The translations under genes and the position numbers were made by a program. Positions 1 to 12,928 of a DNA stretch of 64,000 bases are shown one piece after another. Location: contig NC_090794.1 of NCBI RefSeq assembly GCF_040054535.1, forward strand, positions 5,695,001 to 5,759,000, read 5' to 3'. The stretch is from Antennarius striatus (taxonomy: Eukaryota > Chordata > Actinopteri > Lophiiformes > Antennariidae). The notes beneath the pieces were generated by a model. The model saw only the letters and a list, made by a program, of their open reading frames with translations. It was not told the DNA's origin and made no database searches. Each line of letters opens with the position of its first letter. The first letter of the stretch is position 1.

Positions 1-3000
1 GTAAACTCCAAGTGAATGTAGGTCACTGGGATTCTTCAGAGAACAGGCCCGCTGAAGAGCAAATGTCTGCAGGGAGGGTGTTAGAATGTGGTGGTTCTGA
101 TGGTGGTGTCGACAGCTAGGGCAGGAACAATCCATACAAATCAGGATCAGAACCTTTCACTTTGGGGTTGATCTTTCGCCCCAATGCAGGAATGAAATGA
201 GTTGGGAAAGAACACTTCATACCAATTTTAGCAACCTTCGTCACTTTTAACAAGAACCTGTTCAGATAAAGGTGTTCTCAATAACAGCTTCAACTCTGTT
301 TAGTATTAAACATTGGGGTGCTAACATGCTAACTTACTTAACTGATAGGAAGATGATACTCGCTAAATGCTGATAAATTAGCACTGTCACAGTGCTGGCG
401 TTAGCTCTCAAAAAGTGAGAAAAAAGTTTTAACTAACTTTTAGATTAATTATTTCAGTTATTAATATAAGTCTAACTATAACAACTTTGTAGCAAAAAAA
501 CTTTATTTCTAAACTGATATCAAGATTTTTTGGTAGAATTTATAAATTATTTTTGGAATCCTGTCAGTCAGATCACCTACTGTGAAAGTGGTGTCACAAT
601 TTAAGGATGTATTGTGTTAATATGTGTAAAAAGACTAGGAAAATTAGATCAAATCAAATGCAAGACGATCCCACACGCTACACACACAGTATAAGCTTTC
701 ACTGTGTTCAGGCAGTGTTCATAATCTAGCTGTCTTCCATCAGTCTGTCCAAAGATGCAGACGCTGAGACACAACTCAGATCTTCATCTGTTGCATCAGC
801 AGCACCTTCTTCAGCCCCCCTGGTTCCAGATCCTGCAGTTCTTCTTCCAGAAAGACAAAATCCTCTGAGGAGAGGGATCACTGTCTCTCCCTTTGGAGCA
901 TCGCTTCTTCAAAGGAAAGTGGTAATGAGATGCCGAAGAAGCAGTAGAGTCAGCATGGGGGGCAGTTTCCATCCTGATCCTGATTAACGACTTTACTGGT
1001 GAGCAGGAATAAGTAATAATGGTTATGTTTCCATGTTCAATTTAAAATTCTTCTTTAATTTCTTATTCTTTTGAAAAATAATAAATGACAAAGCCATGTG
1101 AAAAAATGTAGAATTAATATGAATAAGTAGGATCTGTCAAGAAGTGTTCAGAAGTGTAAAACAAGCATGAAGTAAAGACAAAGGGCTGGGGCACCTCAGG
1201 GGCCAATCCGATTTCCACAGGGGACAGTGCCCCTGATGCCTTTCTCATTTTAGAAGAAGAATAAAGGAGTGAAAGTTGAGTATCTATATTTTGCTATCAC
1301 TACAGTCCACTGCAAACAGGATGGCATCACCACCCTGAAGAGCAGATATTTATCAGGATGCTCACACTCAAAATCATGAAGAAAAATGTTTTTGAGTAAA
1401 GACAATAAATATGTAAAACCACTGATATGTCGTCACAATAGCAGATTTGTATAACACTGTATATAGCACCAGGTCATGGAGTTCAGTATTTGCATATGTC
1501 GATCCCGGATAGAGAGTCTTCCTATAGTTACAACAAACACTTCCACTCAACCAAAATGCCTCAAAGACTAATGGTTATGGACTAAAATGAGTAAAATCAT
1601 TCTTGTTTCAAGCCTAAATTCACAAAGGTTGTGGAATTTTGAAAGTAAAATTTGAAATTAGAACTATAACAAGGTTCTATGAGTCCGCGATTACTTAGAG
1701 AGGAAGAGCATGTAAGAATGTGGGTGACATGATATGAAATTTCTGCTTAGAGAGAACCCAGAACTCCAGAATGTCTGGAAAATAAAATTCTGTGTGACTG
1801 GGAGGATTTTCCTTCACAAGCTGAATGACTTTCAGCCGCCATGGTATTTAGTAATGGCTCTTAGTTCGGAGCTGCTCCTTTTGTGTTCCTCTTCAACATC
1901 GTTCACGTGCCCACTGATGCCTTTATCCCCCCAGACAAATCCCAAGCTACTGTGACCACATCCTTGCCTTTCTTTCGATAAAAAACTCAGCAATTAGTGG
2001 ACTGTGAGTTACACTACACAGAGGACTTGGGAACACAACCCTCATGGAACTCGGAAGACCTTTTAAAAGAAGACAATGCTCTTCCGGCATACCACAGAGA
2101 ATATGTACATATTCCCTTTAGCGAGGAGGGGAGGAGATTTTGCATTCCCAGTCAATAGGAAGTTCACAATGATGAAGCTCAACAGAAAGAGTCCAAGTGG
2201 GCTCTTCGGAGAAGGAAAAAGCAGATTTGAGTTTGGCGGATTAATTTCAATCAGTTTTGTCAGATTTAGTTTTGTTCTGATGACACGTGCATTGTAAGGG
2301 CGCATGCCGAACCTGTTTCCCATAAACCCAGCTCGGCAAAAGCCATTCCAGATGCGAGATGGAATCCATTGCATGTGAGTCACGTAACCAAGATTTCCTG
2401 TCCATCTGCCAAGAGAATCAGAAGTGTGATGGGACATAATGTGCTCGTCATGTGCCACAGCATCGCTTCTCATCATAACAGATAGCAAGGGGGGGGGGGG
2501 GTCACGAAGCAACCACACACTTAAATGAGCTGAAAATAGCAGGTAACAGTGCAGAGCATCCATGCTTTCTTATTGGTACCCTCAGTCAACAGGTTGTTCC
2601 CAATGAGAGGATGTCTGGTGAGAATTAATGCAACACTCACAGCAAATATGATACTCAAGAGATAAAGTCACCAGGGTGATTAATGAAGAAAACATCTTTT
2701 TATTCTGTGTCCAACTAACAATAACTTTTTCAGTCCGGAAAACATCCAACCGACCAAAACAAGGTTCCATCAGGAAAAGTAAATGAAGATAATTCTACCA
2801 TTTTTAATTTAAATGTAACAAAAGCACAGAAAATGGACTCATGTTCGCTCTTCGTGTGCATCGGTTGGTTGGTTTAATGCAATTAAAATTTAAATATAAA
2901 ATATTTTCAAATGAAGAGTGCATTTCTACATAGATTTGCTACATCAAATATATTTTTTTCAGTCAGAGAAAAGGAGAGATGGTGCATTGTGTAATTGTGA

Positions 3001-4689
3001 CAAACCATTTTCAAAAATTTGTCACTTTTAAGATGTCTCAGATACACATGGTTCAGAATTATTAAACCTTCCTGCAACACAGAGCGGGAATCAAATAAAG
3101 ACTAGAGCACTGGGAAATTGATCCAGACTGAAGTCTGTTATTAGTTAAAGATAAAGTCTGGAATGTTTTTACTCTGAGGACTGTAGACTTTGTGTCTGAC
3201 TTCATTAGACACACATGAAAAAAGATCTTTTAATGGAGCAGTGAAGAGAAATGATAACAAACATAAAAACCTTATCACTGTTATATGGGTATTGTGAAGC
3301 CAGATTTCAAAATGACACAAATAGAAGGCTTTATCAAATGTTCACCTTGGATTTTATGCCAAGCACGAGATGAGATGCAAACACCAGATTTAAAAACATC
3401 CCTTTACAAACACCATTAGCATCCAATCTCATCTGATAGCTCCAGCATGAGCATAAAACAAATAGTCTGGGTATAAATCTGACAAAACAAGACAAAGTTA
3501 AACATGTGCTTTTTGGTACGGTGGTCTTGAAGTACAAATCGTGCTAACAAGTAGAAAAACACAACAATAACTCCACATAATACAACAAAAGATTGCTAAT
3601 CCAGATGTCAAAGAACCGTCAATAGAGCCAACCGATTGGATGGCTGCACCAGATACTGTGTTCATTTCACAGCCTGGACGTTGAGTATGCACTTGCTCAG
3701 TGGTGAATAACCATCAGAGCAGTAATCCAACGCTGCATGTGAAACCCACACATGCACAGTTACTACATGACGCTGCAGAGATAACGATGTGTAACACAAA
3801 ATCAGAGGAACAACAAATATTTAAAGACTGTTTGATACACACTGAAGTGTATTGTGTCTCAGGGTGATAACACTAGCTAGCTATGGAGCAACAAAACATC
3901 ACGTTGAACCAATGAGCCTCTATCAAGTGGGAAAGTCGCCGTTGGTCTGACCCTTTACAAATGGTAAACCGATTTCCATTTCAAGCACCTTTTCAACCTT
4001 GCATCCCTTGTGTGCACCTCCATCCAGAAAAAATCAGATGGTCGCTATATATGTGTGAACTTGGAACCTGGGAGGATATGAAACATGGAATAAAACCTGA
4101 GTTTCATGTTTGCATTGAAATGAAACTGTTGCGTAAAAGAACATACCCTTGCTCTTATGGTTAGTTGCGTCCACTAGAAGACAACAACTCAACGACAGCT
4201 GGTTCTGTCTTCATCACACTGAGGAAATCCTTCTGATGTCAACATCAGTTAAGTATTTGCTATTCGCTGCCAGAAGGGTGAAAAAAAGAGTCACATTTCA
4301 GCTCCAATTATATATCTGTGCTTCATCGCTTCAAATGAATTTAATGTTACAGCTTCAATGTGAACCATTTCACTCCAGCTGTGCTTTTTCGCTGTAAACA
4401 GCTGCAGATCCCAGCATGGCGATATCTAACAACAGCACGCTTCAGGCGGTAACCATGGGAACAAGGAGGCGCTGTTTGTCACAATGTTCAGATGGAGTAC
4501 ACACAGTGAGGAACAAGGGTGAGAATCAAAAACCAGAGTCTACTTAACTAGATTGTCAAAGTTTAGAAATTTGATTAAATACCGGAAGTTTTGCCTCCTG
4601 TAATCAATAACAAATTGACTCTGAGGTCTGTTGGGTTATTTTTTAAACAAACTTTATTGATTTTTATGAATATATGTTGGTACAGTTGG
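1..4689. other. Intergenic, no gene recognised
   Basis: No open frame here looks like a known protein. The longest (166 codons, minus strand, 2063-2563) shows no domain and is interrupted in meaning by a run of 13 G at 2489-2501. The DNA is AT-rich and mostly unique in appearance. It lies about 8-12 kb upstream of marcks, so distal regulatory elements are possible but cannot be picked out by eye. Confidence 0.6.
2489..2501. repeat. Poly-G run (13 G)
   Basis: An uninterrupted run of 13 G. It is a simple-sequence tract prone to length variation and sequencing error. No functional context is visible. Confidence 0.9.
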
Positions 4690-4730
4690 ATCTATCTACT
4701 GTATCTATCTATCCATCTATCCATCCATCT
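4690..4730. repeat. Imperfect (TCTA)n/(TCCA)n microsatellite
   Basis: Tetranucleotide units TCTA and then TCCA repeat about ten times with interruptions. This is typical of fish intergenic DNA. Confidence 0.8.
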
Positions 4731-4924
4731 TGTTGAGATTTGGAACCCTCATATCTCGATGTACGTAGGTGATAAGGGATGAATACATGATCAATGAATG
4801 AAATGATTAAAAAATGTATCATCTCTTTTCTAGTGGATGAAAATGGATGTTTTTGTAAAGGTTTCGGTTTTACAATTATGTTCCATTCTCATCTCAGTAA
4901 AAAGCATTCAGCTTTCTTCAGCTT

Positions 4925-5160
4925 CAGGGGCCGTTAGTCCCCCCAAGTTCCATCTAAGACATAATAGCAGCTAGGCTGAGGCCTGCAACCGATACAGGGG
5001 GGCCCTGCCCTTGACTCCGGGGCAGACCCCAGACACTTTGAGAGATACTATATAACCTATCTAGCCTGGGGACAACTTGGGGTACTCTGCAAGGTGCTGA
5101 AGAATGTCACTATGGAGACCGGTCACAGACCTGGGATGGATGAAAATCAATAGATGGATA
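4925..5160 (+). mobile_element. Decayed non-LTR retrotransposon 3' end (Rex1/CR1-like)
   Basis: The stretch runs from a segment reading CCCCCCAAGTTCCATCTAAG, through AGCTAGGCTGAGGC and GGGGCAGACCCC, to TAGCCTGGGGACAACTTGGGG. It ends in GGATGGATGAAAATC followed by an ATGGAT repeat. I recognise this order of blocks from a very common fish dispersed repeat that ends in (ATGG)n and encodes the tail of a retrotransposon ORF. The reading frames carry stops, so it is a fossil. The family name is from memory and uncertain; that it is a dispersed repeat is more secure. Confidence 0.5.
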
Positions 5161-8100
5161 TCAGTTAAAAGTGGAAACAGCATCACGGTGTTCTATTACA
5201 TTGGAATATGTTCATATTGTATGTTATTATAGGATGTTTGTGTCAAGCAGATGTGGTCAAAACTGCCCCTGTAGACACATGTAATACATCAGTATGACTA
5301 ATGTGATCATAAGCAGTAATAGATGAGGCCTGTTTATGACCAAATGAACCCTTATGGAGCAGCAGGCCTACAGGGCATCTAATAACAGCTCCGACCGATG
5401 CAGACATTCTTTCTAGTTCAGATGACAGACGCTCAGTGAGGGGGTTCACAGTTGGAATTTTGGTCTTGTTCTTTCTGCCCTTTAAATTCTTGTTTTAAAT
5501 GCTGCTGATCTGTTGCAGCAAACACAGCAGCAGGCCTGTTTACTGAAGCCAGGGGTCAGAGATTCTTGCCACGCGTCGGCCATTAATTGGAAGCAACTGG
5601 CCTGAAGGACGTTCACAGGAAAGGATGTAGATGTGTAAAAGAGTGGTGCTGCGAGAGGCTGGATCAACACGGAGTGCTCAAGGACCTCAGATCAAATTAG
5701 AACATTCCTCTTAAGTCCAGGAAGGCTAAAACGCACATACTGCACATGCAGGGCATTGTAGTGACGGACTTGAGGTCCGTACTGGCCGGATGAAATCCAG
5801 ATCTGCCTCCTGCCAACAACATGTTCCACATCACAATCTGGAAAACAGTCCCAACTACTATAAATTATGTTTATGGGACCAAATCAATCAATTTTATCGT
5901 AAATATATCAATATTAAATGCTCTTCATTTACAGAGCCCTCAACCCTTTTTGGAGTCAGAGTTGTAATTTTCCAGTACAAAGACTCGTGACATGAAGGGC
6001 ATGAGTGGTGATTATGAGTCAGCAATGAATTCATTTGAAACAGCGAATAATCATAATGATTCATCCTGTCACGCTGAAAGCAGATCAACTTCTGCTATTG
6101 AAAGGTGTTTGGATTTTGATTCCAACTGATCTTAAGTGAACCAGTCTGACTGACACACTGCTGTTGTGGATCTATTTTTGCTGTCGGCTGGCAGACTAAA
6201 CATCCTCTACCCGACACATGCTGCTGCTGCTGCATCTGTCAGCCAGTGGCATCCCTGTGGCTGCAGCCTGTGCTGAGGCAGCGATCTGCAGACAAAAGTC
6301 TTATCAACAGGCGCAAACAACAGTCTGCCACCCCCACTCCAAAACACCCCAAACAGAAGAGACACCCAGCAACAATCACCAGCCGTCTCTGCCTGCATCA
6401 AATCTTTGAAAGGAGGTTGATTAAATCACAAATGAAACGGAGGAGCAGCTCCACATCCTTCAGATCAGACTCCACTCCAACTATAGACAGAAACCCAAAT
6501 GGTCTCAATCAATTTATAGCACAGTGCTGTTAGATGAGGAGGATGAGGAGGATGAGCGTTTAGCCTGAGGATGGGCTAAAGCCAGGCCCACTCCGGGGGA
6601 CTTTTCTCTCCGCTAATGAGAAACACTTAGCAGTGCTGGAATGCAGGGACAGTATTAATTCCAGGTGACAGCTGCTGATATACAAGCTCAGACACACATC
6701 CTTAAAACATCCTTAAACACTCCCAGAGTAGATTTAAGATGTTTATTGGCGCTAAATGGATGTGGCGTCTCCTCCTATTTGTACATCGTGGGACAAGCCA
6801 TGGTGTAATGAGAACGATTGCAAAAGGAAAATTATGGTCGGGTCTATGGTTAGATGAGAAGGTTGAACCGCTCTCGCATCTAAATGAGACTCTAAATGTT
6901 ACAGTTCTCTTACCTCAGCATAAAGATGGAACAGGAACGACTGGCCTGGTCCCATCCCAGAGAAACAGGAATCCCCTACCAGCACTATCAATGACTATCA
7001 CAGACACAATACAGTAACACGTATGTACTATGGAATGTTTTTTAAATAATTACTCCATACATTCCAGAAAATGGCAAAGTGCACCAGACAGAGATGAATG
7101 CTATAAGAGCAAAAAATATTAAGCGCTTTCTGACTTATAGCTAAACATAGGGATGAATCTCACTAACAAAAGGGACCTAAATCCAACTTGTAACTATGGA
7201 AACCAAAATAACAGAAGTTTGTTTTTTGTTTAGTTTTTTAAAAAGAAGACGCTAATTTGCCTTTAGAAACTCTCATTAAAAAATTTCAAGATTTTGAAGT
7301 TATGGAACAGATTTGAACCCAAGACACGCTGAGGGTCTGTTCACCCGGATCACATTCAGGTGGTCCAGACTCTGTTGGCAGAGTGAACACCAATGGACCT
7401 GGACCACACAGCAGGACCACCTACTCATAAAATAAGGAATTACACACTGACCTACTTCTGCTCTCTTACCTACCAAGGTGAGAAAGTACATGGAAACACA
7501 CTGTTTCAACTGATTTCATCAGATAACTAGAGAGAACCATGACCCAACCAACTCTGCCTCTGACTGGTTCAGCTTGACAATGACGTTTCTACCGTAGCGG
7601 CTCTGTGACAAGATTTCGATGACAACCAAAGCATTATTGTCAGGCCAAACCAATCAGAGGCAGAGCAGGCTAATCACAGCAATGTCAAAAACTAATCATA
7701 CAAAAAATGATCAAAGTATCAAATTTTAAAAATTTAATCCTGGAGCACTTCCATCTTCTGAAAGTCTTAAAATCGAATCACCTGTTCCTTCCTTTTTCCC
7801 CATAGATTTTGAGCCATTCTTACACACAAGGAAACAAATAAACAAATGGCAGCAAACACATAAACCCTCCAACCATCATTGACAGAGGAAATATTGACTA
7901 TTAACCAGCATACTACAAAAATTGGGAAGTGACTTTTGATGAGACATCAGTTGTCATGCCAACATCAGCATCATCACGGGTAGATTTAGATTGGTGTCTT
8001 TAAGTGTTGAAATGATCTTGGCAGTTACAGATAGACAGTTTAAGTTGACCTGACATGAAACTGACAGACTAATTGGATTAGTTTTGATGAAAGATGAGCT

Positions 8101-11100
8101 GATTGGATTAAACAGGGTTTTATGGGGTTTTATGGTAGACAGATGTGGTTACTTGCACTGAGTGATGTTGCTTGAAGATTAAGCTATCATGGTCTGACAC
8201 AGATGTGGCTTGTTAACTGTTAAATCAAGAACGAGCGACCGCAGCAGAGAGGTAATTGAGGAAGACATGTTCCAGTTCCTTATCAGCTTCTCCCCGTTGG
8301 CGATGGAGCAGCTGTTTTGTTCAAACACGTGGTCCGTGCAAATAAAATGCCGCCATGTGGAGGATGAAGTCACCACTAGTGATAAGCCCAGTGTGGCGCA
8401 CGGCATGCTGGGGGCCTGAGTTGCCATCTGCTTGGAGGCAGAAGCACACCCCGAAGCAGAAGGAGATATTCCCAGAATGCTCCTGATCAGGGTGGGGGAC
8501 CTGAGCCGAGGAAGAAACAAAGCCGCGGGAGCCGGAACTGGGGCCAGGTCCACAGAGGGAGACCAGACCTGCAATTACACATGCCAGAAGAAGCAGCTAC
8601 CGCTACACAAAACTCAGCTGTATGAAAAACAAGATCACATTCCCCCAGCTTTTGTGTGCCTGAGTATTCGGTTCCTATACCTTTTGTAGATGAAGCACAG
8701 AGACAAATCTCCAGCCTCAGCAGCCAGATTCAGTCAGGCTGTTCCCAAAGGTCACAATGGGCCTGGCTAATAGCAGCTCCGTAATGCAACGGAGAAGCTG
8801 TGGACAAACATTTACAGCCGGTCGGATTGAGTTTTAAAGAGCCTCCTTTCTCCTCCCATCCTAGTCCCATTCAAGCAGGTCACTGGGCTCCTCCCTGCTG
8901 CTTTGTCTGGTGCCATTCACAGCTTCCCATCAATCCCTGCCTCCAAATCTCTCCCTTGTGCTCTGCTCAGGCGTTGGAACACTAACTGACCCGGCCATCC
9001 TCAGAAAGGAAGGAGAGTCAGGATACCAGAAGCTTAAGAAATAAATTAGGAGTAAATAATCCAAGGTAGGAGTTTGTGCATGCTGACGCTTTAAAAACAG
9101 TTAGTTACATCCAGCCTTGCAACCTTTTATGTCAAAATAATAAACATGAAAAGACAGGTAGCTGCAAAACCTTCACTGAAGACATGTTCCATTAGTTTTC
9201 CTGCTGTTACCAATGGGATCACTGAGATGATTAATGACTGCTAAAATACAGACTGGTGACAGTTGTTTACCTCCTCCACTCCTTTTTCATTGATGAATTC
9301 AATTCAACAATGAGTTTTAATCAAACTATTTTCGAATTCAAATTTTCTTCCGTGTGGAAATTAATTTTCCCCAATCCTCCATTTGTTCCATGTTCCCAGT
9401 ATTTGTAGTGTATTGAAATTAGCTCCTGTGATGTCGCCGCATTCCCAGTAAATGTTTAAGTTTTGATATCAAAATGATAGAATTATGGTGGTTAAACAAA
9501 AAAATAATATTTGCATGAATAAATCTAGAGTTTTTAGTCCACCAAATGATTTATATCAGCTCATAGCTGATGTGGGAATTGTGCTGCAGTAAGATGTCTA
9601 ACTACATTTCAAAATATAGCACTGCCAGTATGAATAATCTAGACTTTCAAAGGAAACTAATTCAACCAAAACATGTTCTATAGCAGACGTGGTTATCGGA
9701 TGGTTCTGTGTTGGGCTGATGTGGTTGGTACGAGGTCACAAACACAGATAAGCAGCAGGGAATGCTTTGCCTGGGGAAATAACTCCCAAAACAAAACATT
9801 TGGGATCGGCACTTTGCTGGTGACTAAACACAAGAGGGCACAGTGATAAGAATTTTCTTTTTCTCTTTAGAACACAGACTCAGCACCAGTGTCGTGTTGA
9901 AGTCACCTGAGGACGCAGGATGCGGGTGACCTCCTGTTTAGCGCCAGCTGATGGCATCAGATCAGATTTCAGAGAAGAAGGGGCCCTGGAGCAAGAGTCC
10001 CATCACACCAAATGAGTTTAGTCAACAGATCCTGTGTCAGTTTGGCTCTTTGTGTGACATAAATACAGCGATGCGTTTACAGTCAGAGAGGCATCACAGA
10101 TAAGCTTCAGTTCTAACAACTGAAGCAGTTTTGGAGACTATCTGATGGGACATTTAAATAGATTAAATCTCTATTTCCTGTTTGCATTTACACAGCCAAT
10201 AGGAATACTACACTGACATCAGCTGACCTCTGGTTGGTAGACCAACATTGCTTCAGTGAGAGCGGCTTCAGATAGTAATGGAACACATGCAATGGAGTTA
10301 ATCACACAAAAAGGAGTAAGTGTGTTTGGTTACAGTTATTAAAAAAATAATAATCAGATTACAAATAGTAAATAAAATTGCATCGAGATCTAATTTTAAA
10401 ACAACCCTTCCAACCCAATACAAGACACAAAAAATACTTTGACAGACATTCATGTTCTGTTCCATTTTTTAAAGCTGCCATCACAAGCTGTCGTTCACTT
10501 AGCTGACGCTTCTCACAGATGAAACCCTTCTGTTATTTTGATGAGCTGGACTGTTTTTGTTTTTGTTTCAGAGCGAAAGCCTTCAGTGATGAAAACGATG
10601 AAAGTCAGCTCCATCTTTCAGATTATTTTATAGTCAGAATTTGAGTGAATTTTGATTTATTATATGCTTTATGGTTTTACAGACAAGGATAAAAGCATCA
10701 CAGAAACGGCCATCTTCAGACAGACCGGGTGAAAAAAATCTGAAAATTTAATAGTCAGTAAAAATATAAGAAATCCACCAAACCTCAAACCTTATTCTAT
10801 GTTTCTGCCTTCGTCTGTGGGGCTGTTTTGGATTGGATGACCTCATCAGGTGTTTTAGTAATATGTACAACTACATAAGACAAGGAGGAAGGAAATAGGA
10901 TTTGGGATCACTGACAATGAATCCTGCAGTAAGTCGCTGTGGTAGATGGACACAGGTGGTTAACAGAAACTGGATGAGATTGGTCTTGCAGCACTGAGTT
11001 CCACTCGACTTGATAAAAGCACAATACTTTTCCAAGAAGCCCATCCCTTCTTGTCATGGCCTGGTTGTGTTAAACCAGTATGACTCCCAGCGCTGCAGAA

Positions 11101-12430
11101 GGCTTCTGAGTCTGCTTGTGGGCTTGTTTGCATTGCAAATAGAGGAAATAAACCAATTTGAACCCGAGGCCACGTGCTCAACAAGATGATGGTTCCCACT
11201 TCCACCCTTATAACACCTACCCATACTAAGTTACGCACCTACAGGCTTGTTTTTTATCTGTTCCCACTCTGTTTCATTTCATCTACACATTTCACTGTCG
11301 ATATATGATGCAGGTTAAACACTGTCAGCAGAAGCAAGAGTCACTGTCCATTGTGGAAAACAGCCAGTGAATGATTGAGGTGAAGGGGTTACGTCATCAT
11401 CAGTCGGTGATCATCGCCAGGTGATCCTATAACTGGGTCAATATGTTCTCTTTAAGCTCAAGAAAGAATTTAAATTTATTCACATAAATCTTTATGGAAA
11501 TGATCTAAACATGTGGCTTTTATATTGAGCAGATGATCTGTGACCACAAGTTTAAGGACCAGTTTCCTGTGATGCATTCAGGTACACTTATGAAAATGGA
11601 AAATAAAAAATCCTGATCGTGACAATTCTCTAATTACTTCACAATGACTTACAGCGCTGCTTAGTTTGCCATGTTAACAGTACATTAGTTGAGGGAATGT
11701 GAACTAGAAATCAGGAACACTTGGTTTACGTCTGATTATGTGATCCATCACCAATCTAAAAGTAGATTTGTAGATCTTGTATCATTAATAAAAATTCGCA
11801 GAGGGCAACAATTCACCATCAAGTGTTGATTTTGTGGTGTCCAAAGAAGAAGAAACATATTTAGCTTCAGATATTATTCATGTTTGATCAGGTGTTTCAT
11901 CAGGTTTAGCATGTTGACCACACTATTGTTGCATTCAGGGCATGTAATGCACTGAAGTTTGACAAATATAGGAAAGTTTCTCTCTCACTCAGATCAAAAT
12001 TTAGCATCAATTTTCTTTTGTTGTCAGTGTGTTGAAAATCTTTACTGTAGTTTCTGCATATCTCTGCTGAAAATCCGACCGACCCACATAAGGATGTATG
12101 TGAAAACATAATCTCCTCACTGAATGTAATGCATTTATCATTATTATGGTTCGGGTAGGACTTCCAAATGTTACTTCGAGCCCTTAATTTCTCACATGCA
12201 TCAGTTTTGAAAGACATTGCTGGAATTGACTGGAAAAGTTTATTATAAACATGCAAACATTGAGACACACGTAATGATAGAAAAAAAATCGTTGAAAAAA
12301 ATATAGAATTATTTTTAATTTTACACTAAAAATAATTAATTGGTCATTCCAATTATTTTCGTTAGCTGTTTTGGTGAATTTCTTTAAACTCCACTATTCC
12401 TACGTGCCTCAAACGCAGCTCTACAATCTA
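5161..12430. other. Intergenic, upstream of marcks
   Basis: No coding exon is recognised. Small GC-richer islets occur around 8400-8560 and 6200-6600, with chance open frames on both strands (up to 131 codons at 8179-8574, minus) but no domain. A short purine-rich GAGGAT repeat sits near 6535-6556. The last few hundred bases lead into the marcks promoter. Confidence 0.55.
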
Positions 12431-12439
12431 TTGTTCGCT

Positions 12440-12600
12440 CCTTTCTCCAAACCCCGCCTACGCTCTGAGCGGAGGCTGTGATTGGCTAAATCAGAGAGCG
12501 GTGCCGTCATCGCTCGCAGCGTCCATTCATCTCTTCACTTGGGCGTTGGACTCTGCATCTTAATAGCAACAGGGGAGATTTCTCCATTTTGCAGCCTGTC
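12440..12600 (+). promoter_or_regulatory. Putative marcks promoter / 5' UTR
   Basis: GC content and CpG density rise just before the gene. There is an inverted CCAAT box (ATTGGCT) at 12481-12487 and a GC-box-like CCCCGCC near 12452. No TATA box is obvious, as expected for a widely expressed CpG-type promoter. The transcription start is not defined by the sequence; the leader probably runs from about 12500 to the ATG at 12833. Confidence 0.45.
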
Positions 12601-12832
12601 TACAGCGGCGCGGCCACCAATCTGGGATTTTATTAGTTCTCTTAACCTGCCAGCTTTTTTAGAAAAATCCTCTTCGCGCTACCTGGACCTTGCTTTACAT
12701 TTTCCCTGTGAACTTTTTCTCTGCACAGAAAGAGGGAGACAGCAGTGAAGAGCTTTGAGTTTCAACAAAGAGGCTTGTGGGTCTTTGTTCGTTTTTTTGG
12801 ATCGGTTGAGTTTCTTTGTTGGAGCGATAAGC

Positions 12833-12928
12833 ATGGGAGCGCAAATGACCAGGACAGCTGGAAAGGCTGAAACCGTGGCTGAAAAGCCCGGGGAGGCTGC
12901 AGCTTCACCCGCCAAGACCAATGGACAG
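12833..12928 (+). CDS. marcks: marcks exon 1 (coding part)
   Basis: Encodes residues 1-32, from the myristoylated N terminus to NGQ. It ends at CAG followed by the donor GTAAAT, phase 0. The splice position is the same as in mammalian MARCKS. Confidence 0.95.

Noticed and set aside
2063..2563. 166-codon minus-strand frame
   Set aside because: It passes through a poly-G run read as prolines, has no domain, and lacks splice or promoter context.
8179..8689. Overlapping frames on both strands in a GC-richer islet at 8.4 kb
   Set aside because: Neither strand shows a domain or convincing splice sites. An uncharacterised non-coding exon cannot be excluded but is not supported.
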